From: Micromonospora sp. NBC_00421
GTDB taxonomy: Bacteria > Actinomycetota > Actinomycetes > Mycobacteriales > Micromonosporaceae
DNA: 64,000 nucleotides
Direction of reading: 5' to 3'
NCBI RefSeq assembly: GCF_036017915.1
Contig: NZ_CP107929.1
Span: 1,240,001-1,304,000, forward strand
The position numbers and the translations under genes are program-made. The stretch's first letter is position 1. Every line of letters starts with the position of its first letter. The notes below the pieces were generated by a model. The model saw only the letters and a list, made by a program, of their open reading frames with translations. It searched no databases and had not been told where the DNA came from. This document shows, in pieces, positions 26,220 through 34,191 of the stretch.

Positions 26220-28078
26220 CGATCACCTGGAAGAACAACCTGCCGCTGCCGATGGCCCGGCCCCGCTACTACGACCACCAGTACCTGCGCGCCGCCGACC
26301 TGGCCCAGGCGGTGGACTACCTGCTGTCCCGGCAGCACCTCACCGCCCGGCTGCGGCAACCGGTCGGCGTGGTCAGCGGCCTGGAGCTGAGCGCGACCGG
26401 GAGCGACGTCACGGTCGCCGAGGGCGCGGCCGTCGACGCCGACGGGCTGCTCGTCGTGGTGCCCGGCAGCCGACGGCTGAGCCCGCCCGGCGACGGCACC
26501 TTCCAGGTCACCCTGCGTTACCTGGAGACGCTCACCGACCGGCGCGAGGAGGGCGGGGTGGCCGCCGAGACCCGGTGGACCGAGGAGGGTCGGGTGGAGC
26601 TGACCAGCACCCCGCCGGCCGACCCGGGACGCACCATCGTGCTCGGCCAGGTGGTCAGCAACCGGGGCGTGGTGACGGTGCAGAGCACCGGCCGGCTGGT
26701 CGCCGGGCTGCGGATGCCGGCCGGGGCGATCGTGCCCGCCGTCGGCAACTCGCCGGAGGCCGGCATCCAGTTTCCCGCCAACCCCGGCGGCGGGGTGGGC
26801 GACGAGGCGTTCATCCGCTACTGGGCGGCAGCCGGCGAGAACACCGTCCTGCGGATCGGCAACAACAACGACCCCGAGGACGCGATCGCCTTCCACCAGG
26901 CCGGCGGGGACCGGCTGCTGATCAGCCGGAGCATGCTGCACCTGGGCAGCCTGGACGGCACCGCCGTGCAGGCCGACCAGGTGGTCACCGGCCTCGGCTT
27001 CTGGGGGACGGGTGTCCAGCACGCGCAGCTCTCCTTCCGGGCCGGGCGCGGCTTCGAGCTGGTCGACCGCAGCAGCACCACCCCCGGGCTGGGCTACCCG
27101 CTGCACAGCCAGCCGTACGCGGACCTGGAGGTGCAGGAACTGCGGGCCGCGCGGGTCCGCGGACGCGGCGGGCTGAGCCTGGCCAGCGACGGCCAGGTCG
27201 CGGTCCGGGCCGGCGCCGGACTGACCGTGGTCAAGGAGGCCGGTGCCAGCGGGAACCTGACCGTCCAGGGCGCGCTCGGGGTGGCCGGGACGGTCAACCT
27301 CCCCGACGGGGGCTATCTCGCCGGTGCCGGACGGCTGCACCTGAGCGGCCCGGAGCGGCTCTACCTGCTCAACACCCAGGGTGTGTACGTCGGGTACGGC
27401 AACAACTCCGCGCCGGACGCGGGCTGCCTGTGGGTGGAGAAGCGGGGTCTTGTCGGCGGCGACCTGCAGGTCAACGGTCGGCTCGGAGTGAAGACGAGCC
27501 CGAACTCGATTCCCGACTGGAGTGGCGGGGGCATCAGCACCTTCGACATGTTCGTCTCCGGGGCTGTCTACGCGGGGCCGGCGGGCGGCCCGTACCCGAT
27601 CTCGTTGGAGGCCGCCACCGGCAAGATCGTGGGCCGGACGAAGCAGTTCGTCATCGACCACCCGCTGGACGACCCGGCGGATCCGGACCGCCGGCTGTTG
27701 GTGCACGCCGCGCTGGAGGGCCCCGAGAACGGTGTCTACTACCGGGGTGAGGGGCGGCTCGTCGACGGCGTCGCCACCGTCGACCTGCCCGGGTACTTCG
27801 AGGCGCTGACCCGGCTGGAGGGTCGGACCGTCCAGCTCACCCCGGTCTTCGAGGACGACGAGCCGGTGTCGCCGTTGGCGGCGTCGCGGGTCGCCGCCGG
27901 CGAGTTCCGGGTCCGCACCGTCGACGGTGCGAAGGCGTCGCACGCCTTCTACTGGCAGGTCTCGGCGATCCGCGCCGACCTCGAACCGTTTGCGGTCGAG
28001 GTGCCGGCGACGCCGCACGCCCGCCCGGCCGCCCCAGCCGACGCCGCCCCGACGCCCGACGCCCCCACCGCCGCGTGA
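26216..28078 (+). CDS. Fibre-like structural protein
   Basis: A 620-residue protein. The N-terminal domain (RPRYYDHQYLRAADLAQAVD, then VGVVSGLELSATGSDVTVAEGAAVDADGLLV) has the layout of attachment domains in phage-tail-like and fibre-type proteins. The middle (about residues 230-450) is glycine-rich beta repeats (LTVQGALGVAGTVNL, LHLSGPERLYLLN), as in trimeric fibres. The C-terminal domain (FVIDHPLDDPADPDRRLLV, then GVATVDLPGYFEALTRLEG) matches a C-terminal domain known from phage-fibre-like and surface proteins. There is no signal peptide or intramolecular chaperone S74 motif. RBS CGGAGA precedes ATG 26216. Likely the receptor-contacting component of the operon product (inference). Confidence 0.65.
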   Translation: MTITWKNNLPLPMARPRYYDHQYLRAADLAQAVDYLLSRQHLTARLRQPVGVVSGLELSATGSDVTVAEGAAVDADGLLVVVPGSRRLSPPGDGTFQVTLRYLETLTDRREEGGVAAETRWTEEGRVELTSTPPADPGRTIVLGQVVSNRGVVTVQSTGRLVAGLRMPAGAIVPAVGNSPEAGIQFPANPGGGVGDEAFIRYWAAAGENTVLRIGNNNDPEDAIAFHQAGGDRLLISRSMLHLGSLDGTAVQADQVVTGLGFWGTGVQHAQLSFRAGRGFELVDRSSTTPGLGYPLHSQPYADLEVQELRAARVRGRGGLSLASDGQVAVRAGAGLTVVKEAGASGNLTVQGALGVAGTVNLPDGGYLAGAGRLHLSGPERLYLLNTQGVYVGYGNNSAPDAGCLWVEKRGLVGGDLQVNGRLGVKTSPNSIPDWSGGGISTFDMFVSGAVYAGPAGGPYPISLEAATGKIVGRTKQFVIDHPLDDPADPDRRLLVHAALEGPENGVYYRGEGRLVDGVATVDLPGYFEALTRLEGRTVQLTPVFEDDEPVSPLAASRVAAGEFRVRTVDGAKASHAFYWQVSAIRADLEPFAVEVPATPHARPAAPADAAPTPDAPTAA

Positions 28079-28112
28079 CACCGCAACGGCGGCCAGCAGA
28101 GAGGAGTACGAG

Positions 28113-29108
28113 ATGGACATGGTGATCGATCGGGTCGACGGGGGCCCGGTCCCGGAGGACGACGATCCGGAGAGCCGGATCGGGGAGGCGGTCGGGTACG
28201 ACCTCTTCGCCGCCGAGGAGGAGCCGCCCCCGGAGCCGCCCGCGCTCGCGGCGTACCACCTGGCGCCGACGCTGCGGCTGCTGCGCGACGAGGTCGACAG
28301 GCGCTGGCCGCACCGGGACCGTGCCTCGGACGGCTGGATCGGTGATGCCGCCCACCAGGCCGGCACCTCCGACCACAACCCGGACGCGGACGACCGCTCG
28401 GTCAACGCGCTCGACATCGACCGGGACGGCATCGACCCGGTGCTGGTGATCCGCAAGTGCATCGCCCACCCGTCCACCCAGTACGTGATCTTCGACCGGA
28501 CGATCTGGAGCCGGAGCCGGGGGTTCGCCCCGGCCCGGTACACCGGCAGCAACCCGCACGACAAGCACCTGCACGTCAGCGTCAGCCACCAGCGGGCCCT
28601 GGAGCGCAGCGACCGGAGCTGGGGGATCGTGGCGGCGCCGGTGCCGAAGCTCGGTGACCGGGTGCTGCGGCGCGGTGACCGGGGCGGTGACGTCCGCGAG
28701 TTGCAGGCCACCGCCAACCGGCTGGGGGCCGCTCTGGCGGTCGACGGTGACTTCGGGGCCGCCACCGAGGCGTGGGTACGCACCTTCCAGCAGTCTCGGA
28801 AGCTGGCGGTGGACGGTGTCGTCGGGCTGTTCACGGTGGCCGCCCTGCGCGCCGCGACCACTCCGCCCGCGCCGACGCCGCCCGGGCGGAAGCCGGGCTC
28901 ACGTACCCTGCGCCGGGGGACGAGCGGCGACGACGTGGCATTCGTGCAGCGGTTCGTGGGGGAGCGCCGGTGTGGCCGCGCGACAGGCGACTTCGACGCG
29001 CGGACGGAGAGCGGCGTGCGGTGGTACCAGGGCCTGCGCGGGATCCCTGTCGACGGGGTGGTCGGACCGCGGACCTGGCGCGAGATGCAGGTGACGGTCG
29101 GCTACTGA
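28113..29108 (+). CDS. M15-like peptidase domain with two peptidoglycan-binding domains
   Basis: A 331-residue protein and last gene of the operon. After an acidic, proline-rich N-terminus (1-45), residues about 45-170 show SDHNPDADD, SVNALDID and HDKHLHVS. This H/D...D...HxH spacing resembles LAS/M15-type zinc D,D-carboxypeptidases and related endolysin domains. Two peptidoglycan_binding_1 repeats follow (LRRGDRGGDVRELQATANRL...VDGVVG and LRRGTSGDDVAFVQRF...VDGVVG). No signal peptide is visible, so it would need lysis, a dedicated export route or assembly into the particle. The ATG follows GAGGAG, 34 bases after the fibre-like gene. It most likely cleaves or anchors to the cell wall. Confidence 0.72.
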   Translation: MDMVIDRVDGGPVPEDDDPESRIGEAVGYDLFAAEEEPPPEPPALAAYHLAPTLRLLRDEVDRRWPHRDRASDGWIGDAAHQAGTSDHNPDADDRSVNALDIDRDGIDPVLVIRKCIAHPSTQYVIFDRTIWSRSRGFAPARYTGSNPHDKHLHVSVSHQRALERSDRSWGIVAAPVPKLGDRVLRRGDRGGDVRELQATANRLGAALAVDGDFGAATEAWVRTFQQSRKLAVDGVVGLFTVAALRAATTPPAPTPPGRKPGSRTLRRGTSGDDVAFVQRFVGERRCGRATGDFDARTESGVRWYQGLRGIPVDGVVGPRTWREMQVTVGY

Positions 29109-29141
29109 TCGGCGCGGCGGTCGCCGAGGCCCGTCCAGGGT

Positions 29142-30095
29142 TCAGCTCTGCTGGTAGTTCACCGCGGCGAACCCGCAGGGCTGGTGCAGGTGCAGGTAGT
29201 AGGCGCCCTCGCCGTACTCGTCCAGGTCCGCGCCGCCGATCAGACCCAGGTAGTCCATCGGTTGCCCGCAACCGGGGCAGTCGGGGTGCTCGGCGTCCTG
29301 GATCCAGTCGGGCCGGCCGCCCAGGGTCGATCCGCCCCGATCCCACGCGCTGGCCTGGTAGGGGCTCCGCCGGACCGCACCAGGGACCGGTATCAGCCTG
29401 GGCGGATCCTCCGCCTCGGCGGAGCCCAGGTGGCCCGGGCGGGTGTTGCCGGTCCACCAGACGGTGTCACCGGCCGGCGTGACCCGGCTGTACAGCGTCG
29501 TGTAACAGGCGCAGAAGTGGCATGTCTCGATCACCAGCCGGCCGGACCAGCCCGTGTGCGCCAGTGCGGCACCGACGGCAGGGTCCGCCGGATCGAGGTC
29601 CACCGCGGTCCACAGCGGTGACCCGCACCACGGACACGTGGGACCTTCCGTGCGTCGCGGTGCCCCACGCAGGATCCATGCGTACGCGGTGTCACCGCAC
29701 AGGTCCCGTCGGCGGCCCTCCGGGCCGATCGTCCAGCCGCCCTCCCGCGCGTAGGCCAGGACGCCGACGTGCAACTTCTCCGCGCCGGCCGGCGGTCGTG
29801 TCGACCAGCGACGCAGGGCGCTCTCGGCCATCGGGTGCGCGGTGTGCGCCAGGATGACGAGCAGCTGGTTGAGCTGGTCGGGCGTCCGGCCACCGTCGAT
29901 GTGTTCGATCACCCGGCGGACGACGTCCGCGTCCGCCGCCCGGTACAGCTTCCCCGGCCACCACACGCCCCGGTCGAGCAGCGCGCCGAGGTACGGCGTC
30001 AGCCTTCCCGGATCGGCGTCCGCGATCAGGGACAACTCCTCGATCGCGTCGTCGTCCCCGTCGACGGACACCTTCCTGATCAACTCCGCAACCAC
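29142..30095 (-). CDS. Hypothetical protein with helical-repeat N-terminus and zinc-ribbon-like C-terminus
   Basis: A 317-residue cytoplasmic protein, convergent with the end of the large operon (33 bases between stops). Residues 1-120 look like HEAT-type helical repeats (IEELSLIADADPGRLTPYLG, LVILAHTAHPMAESALRRW). The C-terminal part carries three CxxC pairs, CPWC, CHFC and CPGC, consistent with structural zinc sites, and ends YYLHLHQPCGFAAVNYQQS. No specific family is recognised and no function is proposed. The ATG at 30095 gives a complete-looking product. Confidence 0.6.
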   Translation of the reverse strand: MVAELIRKVSVDGDDDAIEELSLIADADPGRLTPYLGALLDRGVWWPGKLYRAADADVVRRVIEHIDGGRTPDQLNQLLVILAHTAHPMAESALRRWSTRPPAGAEKLHVGVLAYAREGGWTIGPEGRRRDLCGDTAYAWILRGAPRRTEGPTCPWCGSPLWTAVDLDPADPAVGAALAHTGWSGRLVIETCHFCACYTTLYSRVTPAGDTVWWTGNTRPGHLGSAEAEDPPRLIPVPGAVRRSPYQASAWDRGGSTLGGRPDWIQDAEHPDCPGCGQPMDYLGLIGGADLDEYGEGAYYLHLHQPCGFAAVNYQQS

Positions 30096-30194
30096 GAGGC
30101 GATGTTAGCCACCACGAGCCACGGGCCTCCCGGCGGCCGGTAGGCGACGGCACATGCCGGGCCCCGGCCTGCCGTCAGGTGGCCACCGGCCCGG

Positions 30195-30584
30195 TCACGC
30201 TCCTTCGGGCTGCTGACCCGGCCAGAACGGCCACTCCTCGAACGACCGGCACCGCCCGTCGTCGGCGAACCGCATCACCCACAGGTCTCGGTACTCCTGG
30301 GCGACCGGATCGCCGTAACGGACCTCGTGGCGCGACACCGCGGTGTCGCCGTCGACGGCGACGATCTCCCAGGTCATCCGGAACACCTCGGCGGGGCCCT
30401 CGCGGTGCTCCTCCCACATCCGGGCGATGGCCGCCAGGCCCACTACCGGCGTCCAGTACGGCCCCTGCTGGTAGCTCGCATCCTCGGTGAAGAGGGTGAC
30501 AAGCGCATCCGTGCCCGGTGTCCGCCAGGCCCGTTCGTAGCCGGCGAGCCAGTCGTCGACCTGTCTCCTGTCCATGCCTCCCAC
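30195..30584 (-). CDS. NTF2/SnoaL-like small protein
   Basis: A 129-residue protein with the SnoaL/NTF2-like cone-fold pattern: WLAGYERAWRTPGTDALVTL, FTEDASYQQGPYWTPVVGLA, WEIVAVDGDTAVSRHEV and YRDLWVMRFADDGRCRSFEEW. Such domains bind small hydrophobic ligands or act as isomerases or cyclases; this member is of the uncharacterised actinobacterial type. The start may be the GTG at 30584 or the ATG at 30575; neither has a well-spaced ribosome site. Confidence 0.75.
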   Translation of the reverse strand: MGGMDRRQVDDWLAGYERAWRTPGTDALVTLFTEDASYQQGPYWTPVVGLAAIARMWEEHREGPAEVFRMTWEIVAVDGDTAVSRHEVRYGDPVAQEYRDLWVMRFADDGRCRSFEEWPFWPGQQPEGA

Positions 30585-30660
30585 CCTGCCATCCCGTGGC
30601 CCGTCGACCTCGCCAGCCGCGCCAGTGGCCCGGCTCCGGCCGGCGGAAGGCCCGAGCGGG

Positions 30661-31170
30661 TCAGTCGGCCGCTGCCAGTGCGGCCGTCAGGTGCGCGTGG
30701 GTGTCCTCGTCGAAGGCGACGAGTCGTACCCGTCGGACGTTCGTCGGGGTCGACCTGATCGTCGCGATGGCGATCCGGGCGGCCCGCTCGGGCGGGTAGC
30801 CGTACACGCCGGTGGCGATGGCGGGGAAGGCGACGGTACGGGCGTCGAGGTCGTCGGCGACCTGCAGGCTCCTGCGGTAACACGAGGCCAGCACCTCGGC
30901 CTCACCGTGGCCGCCGCCCGCCCAGACCGGCCCGACGGTGTGGATGACGTGCCGTACGGGTGGGTCGAGGTCGAACGCCGGGGTCGGCATCGCGTCGCCC
31001 GGCGCGCACGGGCCGATCGCGCCCCCGGCCCGGGCCAGCCGGGGCCCGGCCGCACGATGGATGGCACCGTCGACACCACCGCCACCCAGCAGGGACCCGT
31101 TGGCGGCATTGACGATGGCGTCCACGCTCTCCCTGGTGATGTCGCCCGTGACGACCTCGATCACTGTCAC
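30661..31170 (-). CDS. Macro-domain protein (O-acetyl-ADP-ribose deacetylase type)
   Basis: A 169-residue stand-alone macro domain close in pattern to YmdB-type deacetylases: VVTGDITRESVDAIVNAANG, LLGGGGVDGAIHRAAGP, VRHVIHTVGPVW and VAFPAIATGVYGYPPERAA. These bind ADP-ribose and hydrolyse O-acetyl-ADP-ribose or mono-ADP-ribosyl links. The NAAN and GGGGVDG signature residues are intact, so the enzyme should be active. The GTG at 31170 (VTVIEVVTGD) fits the family start. It is divergent from the folate genes across a repeat-bearing gap. Confidence 0.9.
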   Translation of the reverse strand: MTVIEVVTGDITRESVDAIVNAANGSLLGGGGVDGAIHRAAGPRLARAGGAIGPCAPGDAMPTPAFDLDPPVRHVIHTVGPVWAGGGHGEAEVLASCYRRSLQVADDLDARTVAFPAIATGVYGYPPERAARIAIATIRSTPTNVRRVRLVAFDEDTHAHLTAALAAAD

Positions 31171-31245
31171 CGCAGCATCGTGGCACACCGGGCGCAGCCG
31201 TGCCGGGTCGCGCCGAGCACGGTTCCCGCGCGGTGCGTGTCCCTC

Positions 31246-31344
31246 CTGTCCGACGTCCGCCTTCGTGTCCGACGTCCGCTCTCCCGGCCGTGGTGGTCCG
31301 CTTTCCCGGCTGGGATGGTCCGCCCTCCCGGTCGTGGTGAACGG
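31246..31344. repeat. Short tandem repeats in the macro/cyclodeaminase divergent gap
   Basis: Two copies of TGTCCGACGTCCGC (31247-31260 and 31266-31279, period 19) are followed by three imperfect 22-base units at 31279-31300, 31301-31322 and 31323-31344 sharing TCCCGG and a GGTCCG/GGTGAAC end. They lie about 80-180 bases upstream of the cyclodeaminase start. They may be regulator sites or a slippage-prone spacer; no protein is encoded. Confidence 0.6.
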
Positions 31345-31426
31345 TGCCGTCCCGGCTGCGGGCCCGCCGGCAGGTCACCATACGCTGGGTCGGCATCCGA
31401 CCCGCCTGACGAGGGGACCCTGCACC

Positions 31427-32050
31427 GTGCGCGATCAGCCCATCGGTTCCTGGCTCGACGATCTCGCCTCCGCCGCCCCGGCACCCGGCGGTGGTGCGGC
31501 GGCGGCGATGAACGCCGCCGTCGGCGCGGCGCTCGTGTCGATGGTGTGCAACCTGACGATCGGGAAGCCGAAGTACGCCGAACACGAGCCGATCATGCGG
31601 GAGGCTCTGGACGCGGCCACCCGGCTGCGTGCGCAGGCGGTTCAACTCGCCGACGACGACGCGGCCGCCTTCGGCGCTGTCACCGATGCATACAAGCTTC
31701 CCAAGGAGACCGACGCGGATCGGACGACCCGGACGGCCGCCATCCAGGCGGCGCTCGTGGGAGCCGCGGCGGTGCCGCTGCGTGTGGCTGCCGTGGCCGC
31801 GGAGATCATCGAGCTCACCGGTCGCGTCCTGCCGGGTGCGAACGTCAACGTCCTGTCCGACGTCGCCGTGGCGGCGGCCTCCGCCCGTGCCGCTCTCGAT
31901 GCCGCCGTCATCAACGTCGAGATCAATCTGGGAGCGATGAAGGACGAGGAGCGTCGGGCCGGGTTGCGTGTCGAAGTGGACAGGCACGCGGCCGCTGCCG
32001 CCGCCGCGGACGACATCGTGAACGCCGTACGGGAGAGGATCCACACGTGA
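31427..32050 (+). CDS. Cyclodeaminase/cyclohydrolase family protein (formimino-THF cyclodeaminase-like)
   Basis: A 207-residue helical protein of the FTCD C-terminal family: WLDDLASAAPAPGGGAAAAM at the N-terminus, SMVCNLTIGKPKYAEHEP, then AAFGAVTDAYKLPKETDADR. The family converts 5-formimino-THF to 5,10-methenyl-THF plus ammonia, or cyclises related folates. The GTG at 31427 is preceded by GAGGGG. The stop overlaps the FolD start as GTGA, a strong sign that the two enzymes act in sequence. No formiminotransferase partner gene is present here, so the source of formimino-THF is unclear. Confidence 0.87.
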   Translation: MRDQPIGSWLDDLASAAPAPGGGAAAAMNAAVGAALVSMVCNLTIGKPKYAEHEPIMREALDAATRLRAQAVQLADDDAAAFGAVTDAYKLPKETDADRTTRTAAIQAALVGAAAVPLRVAAVAAEIIELTGRVLPGANVNVLSDVAVAAASARAALDAAVINVEINLGAMKDEERRAGLRVEVDRHAAAAAAADDIVNAVRERIHT

Positions 32051-32883
32051 GGCTCATCGACGGTCGGGCCATCGCCGCCGCCATCGCCGCCGAGGTCACC
32101 GCCGCTGTCACCGAGCTCACCGCGCGGGGCGTCGTGCCGACGCTGGCCGTGGTCGTCCCGACCGGCGACGAGGCTACCGCCTGGTACGTCCGGTCGATCG
32201 AACGGGCCGCCGCCAGGGTCGGCATCACCTGCCGGGTCGACACGCTGACCGACCCGGACGGGAGGTCCATCGCCAAGCATCTCGACGAGCTGTCGGCCGA
32301 CCCGACAGTGCACGGCATCATCTGCCAGACGCCGCTGCCCGAGGGCGTCACCCTGGACACCGTCGGCCGGCACATCGCGCCGGCGAAGGACGTCGACGGC
32401 GCCAACCCGGTCAGCCTGGGCCGTCTTGTCGCCGGCCTGCCGACCTACGCCCCGGCCACCGCCGCCGCCGTGCTGGAGATCCTGCGCCGTGAAGAGGCCG
32501 ACCTGGCCGGTGCCCATGCCGTGGTCGTCGGCCGGTCCACGGTGGTCGGCAAGCCGGCCGCGCTGCTGCTCCTCGCGGAACACGCCACGGTGACGGTCTG
32601 CCATTCCCGTACCAGGGATCTACCCCGGGTCTGCGCGGACGCGGACGTCCTCGTGGCGGCGGTGGGCCGCGCCCATCTGGTGGGCGCGGAGCACATCAAG
32701 CCCGGCGCGGTCGTCATCGACGTGGGTACGAATCCGACCGCCGACGGTGGCCTCGCCGGTGATGTCGATCCGGACGGCGCACAGCGGGCCGGTTCCCTGA
32801 CGCCCGTTCCCGGCGGTGTCGGGCCGGTGACGACCATGCTGCTGATGCGGCACACCGTCCAGGCGGCAGCACGCGAGGTGTGA
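32047..32883 (+). CDS. folD: FolD-type methylene-THF dehydrogenase, cyclohydrolase lysine replaced
   Basis: A 278-residue bifunctional-family enzyme, cytoplasmic, interconverting methylene- and methenyl-THF with NADP. Conserved motifs are present: Y47 in AWYVRSIERAAARVG, the glutamine in HGIICQTPLPEG, KDVDGANP, GRSTVVGKPAALLLL and TPVPGGVGPVTTMLLM. The active-site lysine four residues after the tyrosine (K54 in E. coli, K56 in human) is isoleucine 51 here. In studied enzymes that lysine is required for the cyclohydrolase step but less so for dehydrogenase. Coupling to the cyclodeaminase, which makes methenyl-THF directly, fits a dehydrogenase-biased enzyme (inference). A separate housekeeping folD probably exists elsewhere. 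Confidence 0.9.
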   Translation: MRLIDGRAIAAAIAAEVTAAVTELTARGVVPTLAVVVPTGDEATAWYVRSIERAAARVGITCRVDTLTDPDGRSIAKHLDELSADPTVHGIICQTPLPEGVTLDTVGRHIAPAKDVDGANPVSLGRLVAGLPTYAPATAAAVLEILRREEADLAGAHAVVVGRSTVVGKPAALLLLAEHATVTVCHSRTRDLPRVCADADVLVAAVGRAHLVGAEHIKPGAVVIDVGTNPTADGGLAGDVDPDGAQRAGSLTPVPGGVGPVTTMLLMRHTVQAAAREV

Positions 32884-32911
32884 GGCGAACGACCGATCGG
32901 GCGGGATGCAC

Positions 32912-32932
32912 CCGGCCCGACGGGTCGGCCGG
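32912..32932. terminator. Possible terminator between convergent folD and mod genes
   Basis: An imperfect GC hairpin (CCGGCCCGAC, loop GG, GTCGGCCGG with one bulge) lies 29 bases after the folD stop in the convergent gap before the mod operon end. No T-run follows, as is common in high-GC genomes. Confidence 0.35.
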
Positions 32933-33078
32933 TAGGTGGTCCGCAGGATTCAGTGCTGGCGAGCGTCGGCGCGGACGGAGCGTCGGCGGCTGACGCGTCG
33001 ATCCGGGCGTCCGGTCACGAGCCTGGTGGGGCCCGTACCCCGAAGCATGGTGGCCGCTGCTCCGTCCGGTGGTGGTCG

Positions 33079-34191
33079 TCATGCTGCGGTGGGCGGTGGG
33101 TGTCCGTCGGCGCCGGCGGGGTAGGCGCGGGTCTCGGTGACCTTGACGGCGGCCCACACGGATCGGCCGGGCCCCAGGTCGAGGTGGCTGGCGGCGGCGG
33201 GGGTGATGTCGGCGACGGCGGCGATCGGGCCGTCCAGTTGGACTCGCAGGTTGTCGCCGTGGCGTTGCAGGCCGGTGATGACGGCGGGCCAGGTGTTGCG
33301 GGGGCTGCCGTCGGGCCGGTGCGGGTGCAGGGCGACGGCGGAGGGTGGGAACGCGACGAACGCGTCGCCGTGCAGAGGGTCGGCGACGGTGAGGGTGAGC
33401 TGGTCGTCGACGCGGACGGTGTGGCCGTCGGCGGTGCCGCGGTAGAGGTTGAGGCCGACGAGTCGGGCGACGTAGTCGGTGCGGGGCCGGGCGGTGACGG
33501 TGGCGGCGTCGCCGTCCTGCACGACCCGGCCGTCCTCGATGATGACGAGCCGATCGGCCAGGACCAGGGCGTCGAGCGGGTCATGGGTGACCAGGAGGGT
33601 GCCGCCGGGATGGGCGTCGAGGTGCCTGTGGAGTTCGGCGCGGGTGTCGAGTCGGGTGCGGGCGTCGAGTGCGGCGAGGGGTTCGTCGAGCAGCAGTAGC
33701 ACCGGGTCGAGGGCCAGGGCGCGGGCGAGCGCGACCCGCTGTGCCTGCCCGCCGGAGAGCTGTCTCGGCTTGCTGCGTGCCTGTGCGGCCAGGCCGACCC
33801 GGTCGAGCCAGGCGGCGGCCTGCCGACGGGCGGTGCGCCGGTCGGCACCCCGGCGACGCGGCCCGAAGGCGACGTTGTCGAGCGCGCTGAGGTGCGGGAA
33901 GAGGAGGTAGTCCTGGAAGACCACGCCGATCGGCCGGTGTTCGGGGGGTGTCCAGTGGTCCTGGTCGGGCCGGTCCACGTCGCGCCCGGCGAGGCTCAGG
34001 TGGCCGGCGGTCAGTGCTTGCAGACCGGCGAGGGCGCGCAGGGCGGTGGTCTTGCCGGCGCCGTTGGGGCCGAGTAGGGCGACCACTTCGCCGGCCTCGA
34101 CCCGCAGTCGCAGGTCGAGGCGGAAGGTTCCCCGGTCGACGACGAGGTGGGCGTCCGCCACGGGGGAGCGGGTGGACCGGGTGTCGGTCAT
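33079..34191 (-). CDS. modC: Molybdate ABC transporter ATP-binding protein
   Basis: A 370-residue ABC ATPase. Walker A GPNGAGKTTALRAL, signature LSGGQAQRVALARAL and Walker B LLLLDEPLAALDA are intact. The C-terminal 130 residues form the TOBE/MOP-like regulatory region seen in ModC and related anion importers. It powers molybdate (or tungstate) uptake with the adjacent ModB and ModA. Start ATG 34191 overlaps the modB stop (ATGA). It is the last gene of the operon. Confidence 0.9.
   Translation of the reverse strand: MTDTRSTRSPVADAHLVVDRGTFRLDLRLRVEAGEVVALLGPNGAGKTTALRALAGLQALTAGHLSLAGRDVDRPDQDHWTPPEHRPIGVVFQDYLLFPHLSALDNVAFGPRRRGADRRTARRQAAAWLDRVGLAAQARSKPRQLSGGQAQRVALARALALDPVLLLLDEPLAALDARTRLDTRAELHRHLDAHPGGTLLVTHDPLDALVLADRLVIIEDGRVVQDGDAATVTARPRTDYVARLVGLNLYRGTADGHTVRVDDQLTLTVADPLHGDAFVAFPPSAVALHPHRPDGSPRNTWPAVITGLQRHGDNLRVQLDGPIAAVADITPAAASHLDLGPGRSVWAAVKVTETRAYPAGADGHPPPTAA

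Noticed and set aside
25517-28861. Long minus-strand frame (about 1114 codons)
   Set aside because: Antisense of the 639-, 620- and 331-residue genes; no homology-like motif and a low-complexity Arg/Pro-rich end.
6406-29108. Prophage or contractile injection (eCIS/tailocin) cluster
   Set aside because: No sheath, tube, baseplate wedge, AAA ATPase, portal, capsid or terminase gene is present; only fibre-like and lysin-like components.
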